From assembly GCA_902582155.1 (NCBI GenBank), contig CACHRI010000004.1, forward strand, positions 32,274 to 96,273: DNA of 64,000 nucleotides, written 5' to 3'. The number at the start of each line of letters is the position of its first letter. Position 1 is the stretch's first letter. Of this stretch, positions 33,989-46,487 are shown piece by piece. Source of the stretch: an uncultured Pelagibacteraceae bacterium. Its GTDB lineage: Bacteria; Pseudomonadota; Alphaproteobacteria; Pelagibacterales; Pelagibacteraceae. Below the pieces are notes generated by a model, which saw nothing but the letters and a program-made list of their open reading frames with translations, searched no databases and was not told the DNA's origin. The translations under genes and the position numbers were made by a program.

Positions 33989-36061
33989 TTAAGCAACTGC
34001 TTGCTTGATAGAAAGTTTGACTTTGCCTCGATCAAAACCAACAACTTTTACTGAAACTTCATCTCCTTCTTTAACAACATCTGTAACCTTGGCAACTCTT
34101 TTCCCGGCTAATTCAGAAATATGTACGAGTCCATCTTGCTTTCCAAGAAAATTTACAAATGCACCGAACTCCATTATTTTTACTACTTTGCCTTTATAAA
34201 TTTTGCCTATTTCAGGTTTGGCTATAAGACCTTTAATAATATCTATAGCCTTATTACGAGATTTTTCATCTGGTGCTGCAACTGTTACTTCTCCGGTATC
34301 TTTTACATCAACTTTAGCCCCCGAACTTTCAACTATTTCTCTTATTGTTGCGCCGCCCTTACCAATTACAGTAGCTATATCTTTTTTATCTACTTTAATT
34401 GTTTCCATTTTAGGGGTGTGTTTAGAAAATTCTTTCCTAGATGTCTTTATAGCCTTATTCATCTCTTTCAGTATATGCTCTCTGCCTGCTTTAGCCTGTT
34501 TTAAAGCTTTTTCCATTATATCGAAAGTTATTCCTGTAATTTTAATGTCCATTTGTAATGAAGTAATACCATCTTTAGTACCAGCTACTTTAAAGTCCAT
34601 ATCTCCAAGATGATCTTCGTCTCCTAAAATGTCAGACAATACTGAAAAGCTATCTCCCTCTTTAATCAAGCCCATTGCAATGCCTGCTACAGGTTCTTTA
34701 ATTGGGACTCCAGCATCCATAAGTGATAGTGACGTTCCACATACTGTGGCCATTGATGATGATCCATTAGACTCTGTTATTTCTGAGACCACCCTTAGAG
34801 TATAAGGAAAATTTTCTTTAAGCGGCAATGAAGAATTAATTGCCCTCCAAGCTAATTTTCCATGACCGATTTCCCTTCGACCTGTTCCAATTCTTCCACA
34901 CTCTCCAACAGAAAATGGTGGAAAATTATAATGTAGCATAAAGTTTGATCTTTGCATCCCATCTAAGCTTTCCAATCTTTGTTCGTCATCAGTCATTCCT
35001 AAGGTCGTTACTACGAGAGCTTGGGTTTCACCTCTCGTGAACAAAGCTGATCCATGCGTTCTGGGTAGCACACCTACTTCACACTCAATTTTTCTTACGT
35101 CTTCCAATCCTCTTCCATCTATTCTTTTTTTATCTTTTAAAATAGCAGTTCTTACAATGTCTTTTTCAAGTGACTTAAGTTGCGACATCGCTTGATTCTC
35201 TGTTATATTTTCATCATCCTTGAACATTTCTTTGCATTTTGTATCTATTTCTGAAATGGCTGATGATCTCTTTTTTTTATCAACTTCTTTGAAAGCTTTT
35301 CTTAAATCCGCTTCAAATTCTTTTGTAATTTTTTTCATAAGTTCGGTATTATCTACCTCTTCAATTTCCCACTTTGGTTTACCAGCCTTTTTTGCTAAAC
35401 TTTCGATGGCTTTTATAATAGGTATAAATTTTTCGTGACCAAATTTTACTGCATCTAACATTATTTTTTCCGATAATCCTGATGTTTCAGACTCTACCAT
35501 CAATACAGCATCTTTTGTGCCTGCTACTACTAAATCTAATTCTGAAGTTTTTAATTCCTCTGGTGATGGATTTAACAAATATTTTCCATCTTTATACCCT
35601 ACTCTACTAGCTCCTATAGGACCTTGAAATGGAAGACCTGAGATTGCTAAAGCGGCAGATGAAGCATTAATAGCAAGTATATCTGGTTGATTTTCACCAT
35701 CGTATGAAAGTACAGTTGGAAGAAGTTGTACTTCATTCATAAAGCTAGCAGGAAATAAAGGTCTTATTGGCCTATCTATTAATCTTGAAATTAATGTTTC
35801 AGCCTCTGTCGGTCTAGCTTCCCTTTTAAAATAACCCCCAGGAATTTTTCCAGCAGCATAATATTTTTCTTGGTAATTCACTGATAAAGGGAAATAATCT
35901 TGACCGTCATTAAGTTTTTTTGCTCCAACGGCTGTAGCTATAACCACTGTTTCACCACAAGTTGCAATTATAGATCCATCAGCTTGTCTAGCTACTTTAC
36001 CAGTTTCAAATTTTAATTTTTTTCCGTTAATTTCTATTTCTTCTTTATTTATTTTAAACAT
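33989..36061 (-). CDS. pnp: Polyribonucleotide nucleotidyltransferase
   Basis: [44 protein letters not shown] and S1 domains. Confidence 0.98.
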   Translation of the reverse strand: MFKINKEEIEINGKKLKFETGKVARQADGSIIATCGETVVIATAVGAKKLNDGQDYFPLSVNYQEKYYAAGKIPGGYFKREARPTEAETLISRLIDRPIRPLFPASFMNEVQLLPTVLSYDGENQPDILAINASSAALAISGLPFQGPIGASRVGYKDGKYLLNPSPEELKTSELDLVVAGTKDAVLMVESETSGLSEKIMLDAVKFGHEKFIPIIKAIESLAKKAGKPKWEIEEVDNTELMKKITKEFEADLRKAFKEVDKKKRSSAISEIDTKCKEMFKDDENITENQAMSQLKSLEKDIVRTAILKDKKRIDGRGLEDVRKIECEVGVLPRTHGSALFTRGETQALVVTTLGMTDDEQRLESLDGMQRSNFMLHYNFPPFSVGECGRIGTGRREIGHGKLAWRAINSSLPLKENFPYTLRVVSEITESNGSSSMATVCGTSLSLMDAGVPIKEPVAGIAMGLIKEGDSFSVLSDILGDEDHLGDMDFKVAGTKDGITSLQMDIKITGITFDIMEKALKQAKAGREHILKEMNKAIKTSRKEFSKHTPKMETIKVDKKDIATVIGKGGATIREIVESSGAKVDVKDTGEVTVAAPDEKSRNKAIDIIKGLIAKPEIGKIYKGKVVKIMEFGAFVNFLGKQDGLVHISELAGKRVAKVTDVVKEGDEVSVKVVGFDRGKVKLSIKQAVA

Positions 36062-36321
36062 TATTTTCTTAAGTTAAGTTGTTTTATTATTTTTTCATAT
36101 GATTTGGGATTATTTTTTTTTAAGTAACTCAATAGTTTCTTTCTTTTATTGACTGACTTTGATAAGCCCGTCGTTGAATGTTTATCTTTTTTAAATTTCT
36201 TAAAATGGATTGCCAGTTTCTCAATTTTGCTACTTAGCAGTCCTATTTGTACCTCGGCTGAACCAACATCATTTTTATTGATTGCTAAAGAGTTAATTAT
36301 ATCTTTTTTTTTCTGTTTCAT
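36061..36321 (-). CDS. rpsO: 30S ribosomal protein S15
   Basis: [50 protein letters not shown]. Confidence 0.96.
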   Translation of the reverse strand: MKQKKKDIINSLAINKNDVGSAEVQIGLLSSKIEKLAIHFKKFKKDKHSTTGLSKSVNKRKKLLSYLKKNNPKSYEKIIKQLNLRK

Positions 36322-36694
36322 TTTTCTTATTCTCTTTTATTATTTTTTCTATTTTTTCCGCATATTCAAAAGAATTATCTTCTATGAAGTTTAGCTTAGG
36401 AAGAAATTTTAATGATATCTTCTTTGACAGAGCTTTCCTAACAATATGTGCGTTATCAGTCAAAACTCCTACTATTTCTTTCATATCTATTCCGCCAAGA
36501 GGTATCACATAAACTCTTGCAGTTTTCAAGTCTGGTGTCATTCTTACTTCGGTAACCGTGATAAGTCTAGAATTAAAAGACGAAATTTTAGTCTCGTTCT
36601 TGATAAATAGCTCTCCTAGGCTCTGCTTAACCAGTTCACCGACTCTCAGCTGTCTTTGGGTGTAACCTTTGTTGGATAAATCATTATTAATCAT
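36293..36694 (-). CDS. rbfA: Ribosome-binding factor A
   Basis: QRQLRVGELVKQSLGELF...VTEVRMTPDLKTARVYVIPLGG; 29 bp overlap with rpsO. Confidence 0.93.
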   Translation of the reverse strand: MINNDLSNKGYTQRQLRVGELVKQSLGELFIKNETKISSFNSRLITVTEVRMTPDLKTARVYVIPLGGIDMKEIVGVLTDNAHIVRKALSKKISLKFLPKLNFIEDNSFEYAEKIEKIIKENKKNETEKKRYN

Positions 36695-38886
36695 ATAGTT
36701 CTCTCAATTTTTTTTATCTGATAAGCTTCTATAATATCTTTTTCTTTAAAGTCTATAAAATCCTTCAAGCTAATTCCGCATTCTAAACCATTTTTAACTT
36801 CTTTGACGGCATTTTTTTCTCTAAAAATACTTGATATCTCACCATCATAAACGACAGCGCCATCTCTTACTATTCGTGCTTTAGACTTGCTCAATATTTC
36901 TCCTTCAATCACTTTAGAGCCAGCAATTTTGCCAAATTTTGAAACTTTAAATATTTTTTGTACCTCAGCCGATCCAAGAGATATTTCTGTTGTGTCCGGC
37001 TCTAAAAGACCAGAAAGTTTTTTCTCAATAAATTCTATAGCCTCGTAAATAATGTTATAAAATTTAATTTCAACTTTTTGCTCGTCAGATAGTTTTTTTG
37101 CCTCTCTATTCGCCTTAATGTTAAACCCAATTAGAATAGCGCTAGATGCTTTGGCAAGCGATACATCTGTCTCATTTATCATTCCTATATCAGACAAAAT
37201 AATTTTTGGTTTTACTTCTGGGTGTGATATTTTTTCTATTGCCATTTTGAGAGCTTCGCTTGAGCCGTGCACATCAGATTTTAAAATTATGTTTAATTCA
37301 TCTTTTTTTTCTTCGTTATCAAAAATTGTTGATTTTTCATTTAAATTTATTTTTTTACTTGATGAACTGTCTCTTTTAAACTCTGATATTTCTCTAGCGC
37401 TGTTTTCATTATCTGTTACAGTAAACTCAGCGCCCGAAAATGCAGTTCCATTCATTCCTAGTATTTCTACAGGCATTGAAGGAAAAGCTTCATCTATAAA
37501 TTTACCTTCATGATTTATCATTGCTCTAATCTTTCCCCAAGTCTTGCCACAAACAAAATGGTCTCCTTTTTTTAAAACACCGTTTGAGATTAATACTGTT
37601 GATACTGGGCCTTTTCCTTTATCAATCTTGGACTCTATCACTACTCCTGTAGCTTTATCTGAAATTGATGCTTTAAGATCTAATATTTCAGATTGAAGTA
37701 AAATAGTTTCTTTTAGTTTATCTAGATTAGTTTTTTTTGTTGCAGATACTTCAACAAATAATGTATCACCACTGAGTTCTTCGGCTACAAGCTCATATCT
37801 CATTAAGTCATTTTTTATTTTAGTTATATTTTTATTTGGAAGATCAGATTTATTTATAGCAACAATTATTGGGACTTTAGCTGCTTTAGCATGATTGATG
37901 GCTTCAACCGTTTGGGGTTTAATCCCATCATCTGCTGCTACTACTAAAACCACTATATCAGTAACTTTAGATCCCCTTGCTCTCATTTCAGTAAAAGCGG
38001 CATGTCCAGGCGTATCAATAAATGTAATTAGTTGATTATTCTCAGCTTTAACTTGATACGCACCTATGTGTTGAGTTATCCCTCCAAACTCGTTTGAAAC
38101 TACATTTGATTTCCTAAGTGCGTCTAATAATGAAGTTTTTCCGTGATCAACATGTCCCATTATGGTTACTATTGGCGGCCTTTTTTTTATTTGACCACTC
38201 ATAGATTTTTTTTTACTTACTTCATTTGCAGGAAAGCTTTCTAGGATTGGTTTATGTCCAAATTCTTTTACGATATATTCTGCTGTATCCTTATCAATAG
38301 TGTGATTAATAGTGGCTATCACCTTCATATTAAATAAAAATTTAATTATATCATTGGACTTTTCTGCCATTCGGTTTGATAACTCTTGAATTGTTATTTG
38401 TTCAGGAATATTTACTTCTCTAATAACTTTCTTGTATTCCTTCTTCTCATCTAATTCTGGATTATTCTTTTTTTCTTTCATTCTAGCTCTTTTGACTGAG
38501 GCTAAACTTCTCTGTTTTATTTCAATTTCTTCAACATTGAGAGCTCTCGATACGGTTAATTTAAAATCTCTTTTATCAATAGGTGTTTTAAGCTTTAATT
38601 TGCTCTTTCCAGTAGGCTTATCATCTTTCTTAATGAAAGCTTTAGTCGCTTGTTGTTCTACAAATTTTCTAGTAAATTTTTTATTTCTTGTTTCTTGATT
38701 TTTAAAACTTTGATCTTTAAGGGCTGGTGATTTAAAGTTTTTAATTCCCTTAAAAGTGTTTTTTTTATTTTTAGAGATTGAATATGATTTTTTGTTTTCT
38801 TTATTATTAAAAGAACTCGTGTCTATTTTCTTTTTAAAATTAGACCCTATTGTTAAAGTTTTTTTCTTCCCTTTTTCCTTATCCAT
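36691..38886 (-). CDS. infB: Translation initiation factor IF-2
   Basis: [75 protein letters not shown]. Confidence 0.98.
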   Translation of the reverse strand: MDKEKGKKKTLTIGSNFKKKIDTSSFNNKENKKSYSISKNKKNTFKGIKNFKSPALKDQSFKNQETRNKKFTRKFVEQQATKAFIKKDDKPTGKSKLKLKTPIDKRDFKLTVSRALNVEEIEIKQRSLASVKRARMKEKKNNPELDEKKEYKKVIREVNIPEQITIQELSNRMAEKSNDIIKFLFNMKVIATINHTIDKDTAEYIVKEFGHKPILESFPANEVSKKKSMSGQIKKRPPIVTIMGHVDHGKTSLLDALRKSNVVSNEFGGITQHIGAYQVKAENNQLITFIDTPGHAAFTEMRARGSKVTDIVVLVVAADDGIKPQTVEAINHAKAAKVPIIVAINKSDLPNKNITKIKNDLMRYELVAEELSGDTLFVEVSATKKTNLDKLKETILLQSEILDLKASISDKATGVVIESKIDKGKGPVSTVLISNGVLKKGDHFVCGKTWGKIRAMINHEGKFIDEAFPSMPVEILGMNGTAFSGAEFTVTDNENSAREISEFKRDSSSSKKINLNEKSTIFDNEEKKDELNIILKSDVHGSSEALKMAIEKISHPEVKPKIILSDIGMINETDVSLAKASSAILIGFNIKANREAKKLSDEQKVEIKFYNIIYEAIEFIEKKLSGLLEPDTTEISLGSAEVQKIFKVSKFGKIAGSKVIEGEILSKSKARIVRDGAVVYDGEISSIFREKNAVKEVKNGLECGISLKDFIDFKEKDIIEAYQIKKIERTI

Positions 38887-38889
38887 AAT

Positions 38890-40443
38890 TTATTTATAAA
38901 CAATATTTCTCGCTGCCATTATTAACTGATCTGCTTCATCTCTATTTAAAGAAAACTCTTCTAGATATCCTTGTATTCTAATTTTTTTTCCTTTAATTTC
39001 ATCATATCCACCAACTAATTCATCAGTTGATAGGTCTGCAAAATCTGACAATTTTTTAATATTTTTTTGTCCTAAAATTACTAACATCCCCTGTGTCATA
39101 CCCTTTAAATTAATTAACTGTTCTTCAACACCAAGTTCTTTTAGTTTTCTGCTAACTTCCTCTTTTACTTTGACTAAGCTCTCTTCTGATCTTTTTATTA
39201 ATTCTTTTGCAGTATCTTCATCAATAGCTTCTATTTTAGAAATATCCTCAACTTTTGATTGTGAAATTTCTTCTATACTTTGAAAACCCTCTGAAACTAA
39301 TAACTGACCTAAAGTTTCATCCACTTCAAGATTCTTTATCAAAGAGTCTGTTTTGTCTTTAAAATCTGCCTGACGTCTCTCAGAGTCTTCTTTATCCGTT
39401 AAGATATCAATTTCAAAATTTGTTAATTTTGAAGCTAATCTTACATTTTGTCCTCTTCTACCGATAGCTTTACTCAAATTTTCTTCACTCAGTATAACAT
39501 CAATTTTTTTGTTGGATTGGTCTATTAATACTTTTTGAATTTCGGCTGGAGACAACGACTCAGATATTAAAGTTGGCAAATCTTCTGTCCATTTAATAAT
39601 ATCAATTTTTTCACCGTGAAGTTCATTTACAATAGTTTGTACTCTACTTCCTCGCATTCCAACACATGCCCCAACTGGATCAATAGATGTATCTTTTGAA
39701 TAAACACAAATTTTTGCTCTGCTACCTGGATCTCTAGCTACTGATTTAATTTCGATTACTCCTTCATAAATTTCAGGAACTTCTTGAAAAAATAGTTTAG
39801 CTAAAAATTGAGGATGCGCTCTTGATAGGAATATCTGATGTCCTTTTAATTCTTTTTTTACCTCATAACAATATGCTTTTACGCGATCTCCTGTCTTTAG
39901 GATTTCTCTTGGAATTAATTCATCTTTTTTAATAACTCCTTCAGCTTTTCCAAGGTCCATAATAACATTGCCATATTCTAGTCTTTTAATAATACCGCTT
40001 AATATTAGGCCTTGTTTGTTAATAAAATCTTCATATTGTCTATTTTTTTCAGCTTCTCTTACCTTGGAATTAATTACTTGCTTTGCACTTTGAGCCGCTA
40101 TCCTTCCAAAATCAATTTGGGGAAGATCTTCATAAATTTTATCACCAACTTTCAATGCTTCTTCACTATCCTTTTTGATTGAATTAGCATCGGCAACCAA
40201 TATTTCTTTACTGGGATCTTCAACCATTTCTACGACTTCTAAAACTTTTTGAATACTTATGTTTCCAGATTCTCTGTCAATTTTTACTAAAATCTCATTA
40301 TTATAACCAAATTTTGTTAATGCTGCTTTTTGTATTGCACTTTCCATTGAACCTATTACGATATCTTTATCGATAGATTTTTCATTTGCAACCGCATCTA
40401 CAATTCTAAGCAATTCTAATTTATCAAGACCTCTATTAAGCAT
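38890..40443 (-). CDS. nusA: Transcription termination/antitermination factor NusA
   Basis: MLNRGLDKLELLRIVDAVANEKSID; S1 and KH domains; GACVGMRGSRVQTIVNELHGEKIDII; ATG at 40443 has AGGAG upstream. Confidence 0.96.
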   Translation of the reverse strand: MLNRGLDKLELLRIVDAVANEKSIDKDIVIGSMESAIQKAALTKFGYNNEILVKIDRESGNISIQKVLEVVEMVEDPSKEILVADANSIKKDSEEALKVGDKIYEDLPQIDFGRIAAQSAKQVINSKVREAEKNRQYEDFINKQGLILSGIIKRLEYGNVIMDLGKAEGVIKKDELIPREILKTGDRVKAYCYEVKKELKGHQIFLSRAHPQFLAKLFFQEVPEIYEGVIEIKSVARDPGSRAKICVYSKDTSIDPVGACVGMRGSRVQTIVNELHGEKIDIIKWTEDLPTLISESLSPAEIQKVLIDQSNKKIDVILSEENLSKAIGRRGQNVRLASKLTNFEIDILTDKEDSERRQADFKDKTDSLIKNLEVDETLGQLLVSEGFQSIEEISQSKVEDISKIEAIDEDTAKELIKRSEESLVKVKEEVSRKLKELGVEEQLINLKGMTQGMLVILGQKNIKKLSDFADLSTDELVGGYDEIKGKKIRIQGYLEEFSLNRDEADQLIMAARNIVYK

Positions 40444-40455
40444 TTTATTACTCCT

Positions 40456-40482
40456 AAAAAAAAATGGGCAAATGCCCATTTT
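40456..40482 (-). terminator. Intrinsic terminator between metK and nusA, ending just before the nusA Shine-Dalgarno
   Basis: Minus strand AAAATGGGC-ATTT-GCCCATTTT (9-bp stem) running into T9. Confidence 0.85.
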
Positions 40483-40534
40483 GTAAATTTAATAATTTGC
40501 TTATTATTAAAGAATATTTAAGGCTTTTTCAAGT

Positions 40535-41701
40535 TCACATCTTTTTAAAAATCGACGTTTTATCAGTTTTTTCCCAAGAAAATCCACCCTTATCGGTTGG
40601 TTTTCTGCCAAAGTGTCCATATGCGGATGTGATTTCATAAATCGGCTTATTTAGACTTAACAATTCTCTTATTCCCCTAGGTGATAAATCAAAATTATTT
40701 CTTATAATTTTTTCAACTAAGTGCGTTTTATCTTGATCATTTTCTCCTAATTTTAAATATATAGATAGTGGTTTTGATACACCTATAGCGTAAGATAACT
40801 GAATTAAACATTTGTCTGAAACGCCGGCTGCAACAATATTTTTTGCTAAGTATCTTGCTACATACGCTGCAGATCGATCAACTTTTGTAGGATCTTTTCC
40901 TGAAAAAGCTCCTCCACCATGAGGTGCCGCTCCGCCATAAGTGTCTACAATTATTTTCCTTCCTGTCAATCCTGTGTCTCCGTCAGGTCCTCCGATTATA
41001 AATTGACCAGTTGGGTTTATATAAATTTCTGAAGACTCTAGATCAGTTATTAGTTCTTTAGGAATAGCTTTACTTATGTATGGTAAAATTAAATCTTTTA
41101 CTTTTTCTTGATTTAAATCTTTAGAATGTTGTGTGGAAATTACTACAGAGGTAACTTTAGATGGTTTTCCATTTACATATTGCATAGTGACTTGGCTTTT
41201 TGAGTCAGGTTCAATACCTTTGATAACCCCCGACTTTCTATCATTAGCCATTAATCTTAAGATTTTATGTGAATAAAATATTGGTGCTGGCATTAAATCT
41301 TCTGTCTCTTTACATGCGTAACCAAACATGATCCCTTGATCGCCCGCACCTTCATCTTTATTATCCTTCGAATCAACTCCCATGGCTATGTCTGATGATT
41401 GAGCATGAAGATGTGACTCGATAAGCGTTTGCTCTTTCCATGAAAAACCATCTTGATCGTATCCAATATCTTTAATGCAACTTCTTACTTTTTCAATAAT
41501 CTCATCTTTACTTATTTCGGGTCCGCGAATTTCACCCGCAAGAACAACTTTATTTGTTGTTGTCAATGTTTCGCAAGCTACTCTTGAATATGGGTCTTTG
41601 GAGAGATAACTGTCAACTACCATATCTGATATTCTATCACATACTTTATCTGGGTGTCCCTCAGATACCGACTCGCTTGTAAATAGATAATTTTTTTTCA
41701 T
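40535..41701 (-). CDS. metK: S-adenosylmethionine synthetase
   Basis: [54 protein letters not shown]. Confidence 0.98.
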   Translation of the reverse strand: MKKNYLFTSESVSEGHPDKVCDRISDMVVDSYLSKDPYSRVACETLTTTNKVVLAGEIRGPEISKDEIIEKVRSCIKDIGYDQDGFSWKEQTLIESHLHAQSSDIAMGVDSKDNKDEGAGDQGIMFGYACKETEDLMPAPIFYSHKILRLMANDRKSGVIKGIEPDSKSQVTMQYVNGKPSKVTSVVISTQHSKDLNQEKVKDLILPYISKAIPKELITDLESSEIYINPTGQFIIGGPDGDTGLTGRKIIVDTYGGAAPHGGGAFSGKDPTKVDRSAAYVARYLAKNIVAAGVSDKCLIQLSYAIGVSKPLSIYLKLGENDQDKTHLVEKIIRNNFDLSPRGIRELLSLNKPIYEITSAYGHFGRKPTDKGGFSWEKTDKTSIFKKM

Positions 41702-43254
41702 TTTTTATATTTTAGAAAGATAATTCCATATGTAAATAAAAGGGCAAAAAAGATCAAATCATTTTTATTTCCCCTCTTTTTTTTGTGTATTGGTATCTTA
41801 TATTCTATGTTTCCAGTCTCATTATTCTTAAGTCTTTTAATGATTTTTCCTTTGTTGTTAATTATTGCAGAAATTCCTTTATTAGCTGATCTTACAAGAA
41901 AAGAGTCGGCCTCAATTGCTCTAAAAATTGATTTTGCAAAATGTTGATGTGGGCCAATTGAATTTCCAAACCAACCATCTTCTGAAATATTAATAATTAG
42001 ATTATTTTTAACATTTATATTTTGGACTAGTTCTGGGAAAATTATTTCATAACAAATCAAAGGTTTTATTGTTACATCATTATAATTAAAAGTTTTTTTT
42101 AATTCTCCTTTACTAAATGAACCATATCCTTCAGTAATTTTTTTCAAACCCATTTGTTCTACTAGATTCTTTAATGGCATATATTCCCCAAATGGTACCA
42201 GTTTAATTTTATTGTACTGAAATTTTTTTTTAAAATTGTTGTCAACTATTACAAAACTATTAAAGAATTTATCTTCTTTTTTATCTAAAGTGTTAATACC
42301 TAGTATTATTAGATGATTAGAAGAAAAGTTTTCTTTGAATATATTTTCATAATTTTGAATTTCAAAAAAATATTTTCCTGAAAGTGCTCCCTCAGGCCAA
42401 ATAAATAAAGTTTTTTTATTTTGATCAATTTCACTATATCTAATCAATTTTTTTAAACGAGATGAGACCTCTTTTTCTGACAAATTGTATTTTAAATCAA
42501 AGTTAGGCGAAATGATCTTTATATTAATAAATTTACCATTTTTTATATTTTGTGAATTTTTTAATTCATTACCATTTAAAAGGAAGTTGCCATATAAATA
42601 GTTCAAAAAGAACAAAGATATAAAGATTAAAAATATTAAGTTTTTAAATCTTAATTTGGTAATAAAAAAAATTAATGGTAAGCAAAAAAAGGATATTGAG
42701 ATCAAATTGAAAGCAAATAAACCAATGGGGTTTAAAATTTGTAAGACTTCAGTAAACCATGACCAACTGTAAGCCCATAAATTCCAAGGAAATCCAGTAA
42801 ATATTTTTGATCGTATATAGTCTGTAACTGCTAACATTATACAAAATAAAAAGATTGAGCTTATTTCAAGTTTTATATATTTCCCGCAAACTAAAGTTGC
42901 TAATCCATAAAATAACCCTAGTATTAATGGAATAATGATAATCGTAAATGGTATCAAGAAGTTTAAACTTTCATCAAATTCTAAGGAGTTTGAAATCCAA
43001 TAAGTTCCTGATAAGAAAAAACCTATACCGAATAAATATCCAACATAGAACAAATTGATAAGGTGAGGTTTTTTACGGTATGTATTTTTTGATCTTTTAT
43101 TAATGTTACTTATAACTAAAAAAAGACATGGAAATAAAAAAAAATTTATAAACGTTAAATTAAAAGGTTGAAAAGTAAAAACAGTCAGACACCCTATCAG
43201 GAAAGGAATTATAAAAACCAATAGCATTCGACTATTGAGAATAAAATTAAGCAT
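41698..43254 (-). CDS. lnt: Apolipoprotein N-acyltransferase
   Basis: [60 protein letters not shown]. Confidence 0.95.
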   Translation of the reverse strand: MLNFILNSRMLLVFIIPFLIGCLTVFTFQPFNLTFINFFLFPCLFLVISNINKRSKNTYRKKPHLINLFYVGYLFGIGFFLSGTYWISNSLEFDESLNFLIPFTIIIIPLILGLFYGLATLVCGKYIKLEISSIFLFCIMLAVTDYIRSKIFTGFPWNLWAYSWSWFTEVLQILNPIGLFAFNLISISFFCLPLIFFITKLRFKNLIFLIFISLFFLNYLYGNFLLNGNELKNSQNIKNGKFINIKIISPNFDLKYNLSEKEVSSRLKKLIRYSEIDQNKKTLFIWPEGALSGKYFFEIQNYENIFKENFSSNHLIILGINTLDKKEDKFFNSFVIVDNNFKKKFQYNKIKLVPFGEYMPLKNLVEQMGLKKITEGYGSFSKGELKKTFNYNDVTIKPLICYEIIFPELVQNINVKNNLIINISEDGWFGNSIGPHQHFAKSIFRAIEADSFLVRSANKGISAIINNKGKIIKRLKNNETGNIEYKIPIHKKKRGNKNDLIFFALLFTYGIIFLKYKK

Positions 43255-43716
43255 TTAATTTATTTTTTTTAAAAGTTTATTTTCAATTAGTTTCATTTTC
43301 TTATAACTATTCTCGCTTTTATGATCATATCCAAATAAATGAACGAGACCGTGGACCCAGAGAGAGTCTAGATGTGCTTTAAAGTTTTTATTAGTAATCG
43401 GATTAATTTTATCAAAATTAATTATAATATCGCCCAAATAAATTGAGGAGTTGTTGCTTAATAATTTTTTTAATTCATTTTTTGTTTGATTAGGAAAAGA
43501 AAGAATATCTGTTGGTTTATTTTTCTTTCTAAATTTTTTGTTCAAAGCTTTAATTTCTTTGGAGTTAGAAAGCGAAAGACTAAAAGCATAACAATTTTTC
43601 TTTTTAAAAAGTCTATCATCTTTAATTTTACTAATTTTTTGCTTTAGGTAATATTCCGGTTTTTTAAGAAATTTTAACCAAGATTTATCTTTGACAACAA
43701 CATTAATCTTTATCAT
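43255..43716 (-). CDS. ybeY: Endoribonuclease YbeY
   Basis: LNKKFRKKNKPTDILSFP, GDIIINFD, HGLVHLFGYDH. Confidence 0.94.
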   Translation of the reverse strand: MIKINVVVKDKSWLKFLKKPEYYLKQKISKIKDDRLFKKKNCYAFSLSLSNSKEIKALNKKFRKKNKPTDILSFPNQTKNELKKLLSNNSSIYLGDIIINFDKINPITNKNFKAHLDSLWVHGLVHLFGYDHKSENSYKKMKLIENKLLKKIN

Positions 43717-44704
43717 CGAGATTTTTTTTAAACGCTTGGATAATTTTCGTCACCAACGGATGTCTCACCACATCCTTGTGATCAAATTCAACTAATTTAA
43801 TTTCTTTGACCTTGCTTAATATTTTTTTTGTTTTAATTAAACCTGAATGAGACTTATTCATAAGATCTATTTGTGAAGGATCTCCATTAACTACTATTTT
43901 TGAATTTTCGCCTATTCTTGTAAGAAACATTTTTATCTGTGTTAGTGTAGCATTTTGTGCTTCATCTAAAATTGCAAACGAATTTTTTAAAGTTCTTCCC
44001 CTCATAAAAGCCAAAGGCGCTATTTCAATTTCACCCGACTCAATTTTTTTGTTAATTTTCTCATATCCAAAAAGATCATATAGCGCATCGTAGAGCGGCC
44101 TCAAATATGGATCAACTTTTTCTTTCATGTCTCCAGGTAAAAAACCTAACTTTTCTCCTGCTTCAACGGCTGGTCTTGACAATATTACTTTTTCGACTTT
44201 TTTTTCAAATAACATTGTCATTGCTACTGAAACTGCTAAAAAACTTTTACCAGTTCCAGCTGGTCCTAAAGCCATAGTTATATCATTTTTTGTTAACGCG
44301 TTAATATATTCAGATTGTTTTTTTGACCTAGCAATTACAGTTTTTCTGGGAGTTCGTATTAATTGACTTAAGCTATGAACATCAGCTTTAGACATTGGAC
44401 CTTTAGTTTTTACTGACAAAGTTAAATCTTGCTCTTCAATCAATTTTGTTTTGATGTATTTATTTATTAGAAATTTAATTGCTTCAGATGCATTGGTCAC
44501 ATATTCTTTTTCACCTTTAATAGTTATTGAATTTCCCCTAAAAAATATTTTAGTCTTAGTTAATTTTTCTAGCTCATTTAAATTTTTGTTAAATTCACCA
44601 ACAACTGAAATTAAAATATCATTATTATGTACTTTGATATTTATAGTTTCATTATCAATTTTTTTAAGACTAAAAGTTTGATTTATATTTTCAATTTTTG
44701 ACAT
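43703..44704 (-). CDS. phoH: PhoH-like ATPase (YbeZ)
   Basis: MALGPAGTGKSFLAV, SRPAVEAGEKLGFLPGDMKEKVDPYLRPLYDAL, FAILDEAQNAT. Confidence 0.95.
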   Translation of the reverse strand: MSKIENINQTFSLKKIDNETINIKVHNNDILISVVGEFNKNLNELEKLTKTKIFFRGNSITIKGEKEYVTNASEAIKFLINKYIKTKLIEEQDLTLSVKTKGPMSKADVHSLSQLIRTPRKTVIARSKKQSEYINALTKNDITMALGPAGTGKSFLAVSVAMTMLFEKKVEKVILSRPAVEAGEKLGFLPGDMKEKVDPYLRPLYDALYDLFGYEKINKKIESGEIEIAPLAFMRGRTLKNSFAILDEAQNATLTQIKMFLTRIGENSKIVVNGDPSQIDLMNKSHSGLIKTKKILSKVKEIKLVEFDHKDVVRHPLVTKIIQAFKKNLDDKD

Positions 44705-44709
44705 ACTTA

Positions 44710-46086
44710 TTAAGCGGCTAGATCCTCGTTAGTATCTATAATCTCACCATATACGGTGTGATGGGAAAATTTATTAATTTTGACTTGTTTTTCCTCACCA
44801 ATTACATCTTTTTTAGAATAAGCTATTACTGGATTATTGTATTCATCTCTTCCAAAATATTTATTATCTTCGCTTTTTACTTTGTTCTCAAATAAAGTAT
44901 TAACATTTCTTCCTAAAAGACTTTTTTTATAATCGTGCTTTATTTTATCTGCAATGTTTTGAAATAATATTAATCTTTTTTTAGCTACACTATTATCGAT
45001 CAAGGACAATTCGCTTGCTGGTGTTCCAGGTCTTGGGCTAAAAACATATGAATAAGAATTTATAAATTTAACTTTTTTCATTAACTGGCAAGTGTTTTTA
45101 AAATCATTTTCATTTTCACCAGGATAAGCAATTATAAAGTCACTAGCAAATTTAATTTTAGGATTTATATCTTTTAATTTTTCAATAATTTCTAAATATT
45201 CTGAAATATCATGCTTTCTATTCATGTTTTTAAGAATTTTATCAGATCCGGATTGAACTGGTAAATGCAGTAAGGGCATTAGTTTTTTACAATGCTTGTG
45301 CACATCAATTAAATCATCTGTCATATCCTTTGGATGAGATGTTGTGTAACGAATTCTTTTTAAATCCTTTTTTTCATTAAGTGCATTAATTAAATCTGAC
45401 AATCTTTTTCTATTTCTATTATAAGCATTAACGTTTTGACCTAATAATGTAATTTCTTTAGCACCATTAGCAATAAGTTCATCGGCTTCCTTTAAAATTT
45501 CTTCTAAAGTTCGGGAATATTCAGGACCTCTAGTGTATGGAACAACACAAAATTTACAAAATTTATCACATCCTTCTTGAATAGTTAAAAAAGCTGATAC
45601 TTTTGAACTATGATTAATTGTTAGTTTTAATTTATCAAATTTATTAATTGTTTCAAAATTTGTTAATTCTTTTTTAATTTTTTTATTCTCTATTTCTTGA
45701 ATAACTTCATTGATTTTTTGATATGATTGAGGCCCAATTACTGCATCAACATAATGCTCTTTTTTTAAAATTAAGTCACCTTCAGCTTGTGCTACGCAAC
45801 CTGCAATGATCAAAATTGGTTTTTTTCTTTTCCTATACTCTTTTTTAACTCTTCCAATGTCATGGAAAACCTTTTCAGTAGCCTTTTCTCTTATATGACA
45901 AGTATTAATAACATAGCAGTCAGCGTGTAGCTTGTCTGTTGTAGGAAAATAATTAATTTTTTTTGTTAAATCAAATATTCTATTGCTATCATATTCGTTC
46001 ATTTGACAGCCAAATGTTTTTATAAATATTTTTTTTTTCAAATTATTTTTTATTTTTCGATCCATATAATTCAAGCTTATGGTCAA
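44710..46086 (-). CDS. miaB: tRNA-2-methylthio-N6-dimethylallyladenosine synthase
   Basis: IKTFGCQMNEYDSNR, QEGCDKFCKFCVVPYTRGPEYSR radical SAM, TRAM domain. Confidence 0.96.
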   Translation of the reverse strand: MTISLNYMDRKIKNNLKKKIFIKTFGCQMNEYDSNRIFDLTKKINYFPTTDKLHADCYVINTCHIREKATEKVFHDIGRVKKEYRKRKKPILIIAGCVAQAEGDLILKKEHYVDAVIGPQSYQKINEVIQEIENKKIKKELTNFETINKFDKLKLTINHSSKVSAFLTIQEGCDKFCKFCVVPYTRGPEYSRTLEEILKEADELIANGAKEITLLGQNVNAYNRNRKRLSDLINALNEKKDLKRIRYTTSHPKDMTDDLIDVHKHCKKLMPLLHLPVQSGSDKILKNMNRKHDISEYLEIIEKLKDINPKIKFASDFIIAYPGENENDFKNTCQLMKKVKFINSYSYVFSPRPGTPASELSLIDNSVAKKRLILFQNIADKIKHDYKKSLLGRNVNTLFENKVKSEDNKYFGRDEYNNPVIAYSKKDVIGEEKQVKINKFSHHTVYGEIIDTNEDLAA

Positions 46087-46468
46087 CTAAATTATATCCA
46101 AGTTTTTTTGCTATTCTAATTTGCAGTTCCTCTATATCTTTATCTACAAATTCAATTATTTCTCCCGTGTTAATATCAATAAGATGATCATGGTGTTGGT
46201 CGGTTGAAGGCTCGTATCTTGACTTACCCTCTTTAAAGTCGTGTCTTTCAATAATTCCGGACTCCTCAAATAATTTCAATGTCCTGTACACTGTCGCTAT
46301 ACTTATCTTTTTATCAACCAAGCTTACCCTTTTATGTAATTCATCTACATCTGGATGATCTTTAGACCCAAATGTTAATTTAGACTCAGACATTACTTTA
46401 GCAATAACTCTTCTTTGCTCAGTCAGCCTAACACCTTTTTGCTTACATTTTTCCTCTAAAACACTCAT
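46043..46468 (-). CDS. fur: Fur/Mur family metal regulator
   Basis: GVRLTEQRRVIAKVM, ISIATVYRTLKLFEESGII, QHHDHLIDINTGEIIEF. Confidence 0.88.
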   Translation of the reverse strand: MSVLEEKCKQKGVRLTEQRRVIAKVMSESKLTFGSKDHPDVDELHKRVSLVDKKISIATVYRTLKLFEESGIIERHDFKEGKSRYEPSTDQHHDHLIDINTGEIIEFVDKDIEELQIRIAKKLGYNLVDHKLELYGSKNKK

Positions 46469-46487
46469 TTCATCTTTCTCTTTTATA

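Noticed and set aside
33995-34015. AAGCAA-CTGC-TTGCTT hairpin at the pnp 3' end
   Set aside because: Lies at the coding end with no following T-run on the minus strand; may be chance.
34005-34613. Overlapping plus-strand ORFs (64, 127, 136 aa) inside pnp
   Set aside because: Antisense to intact conserved pnp, no family motifs.
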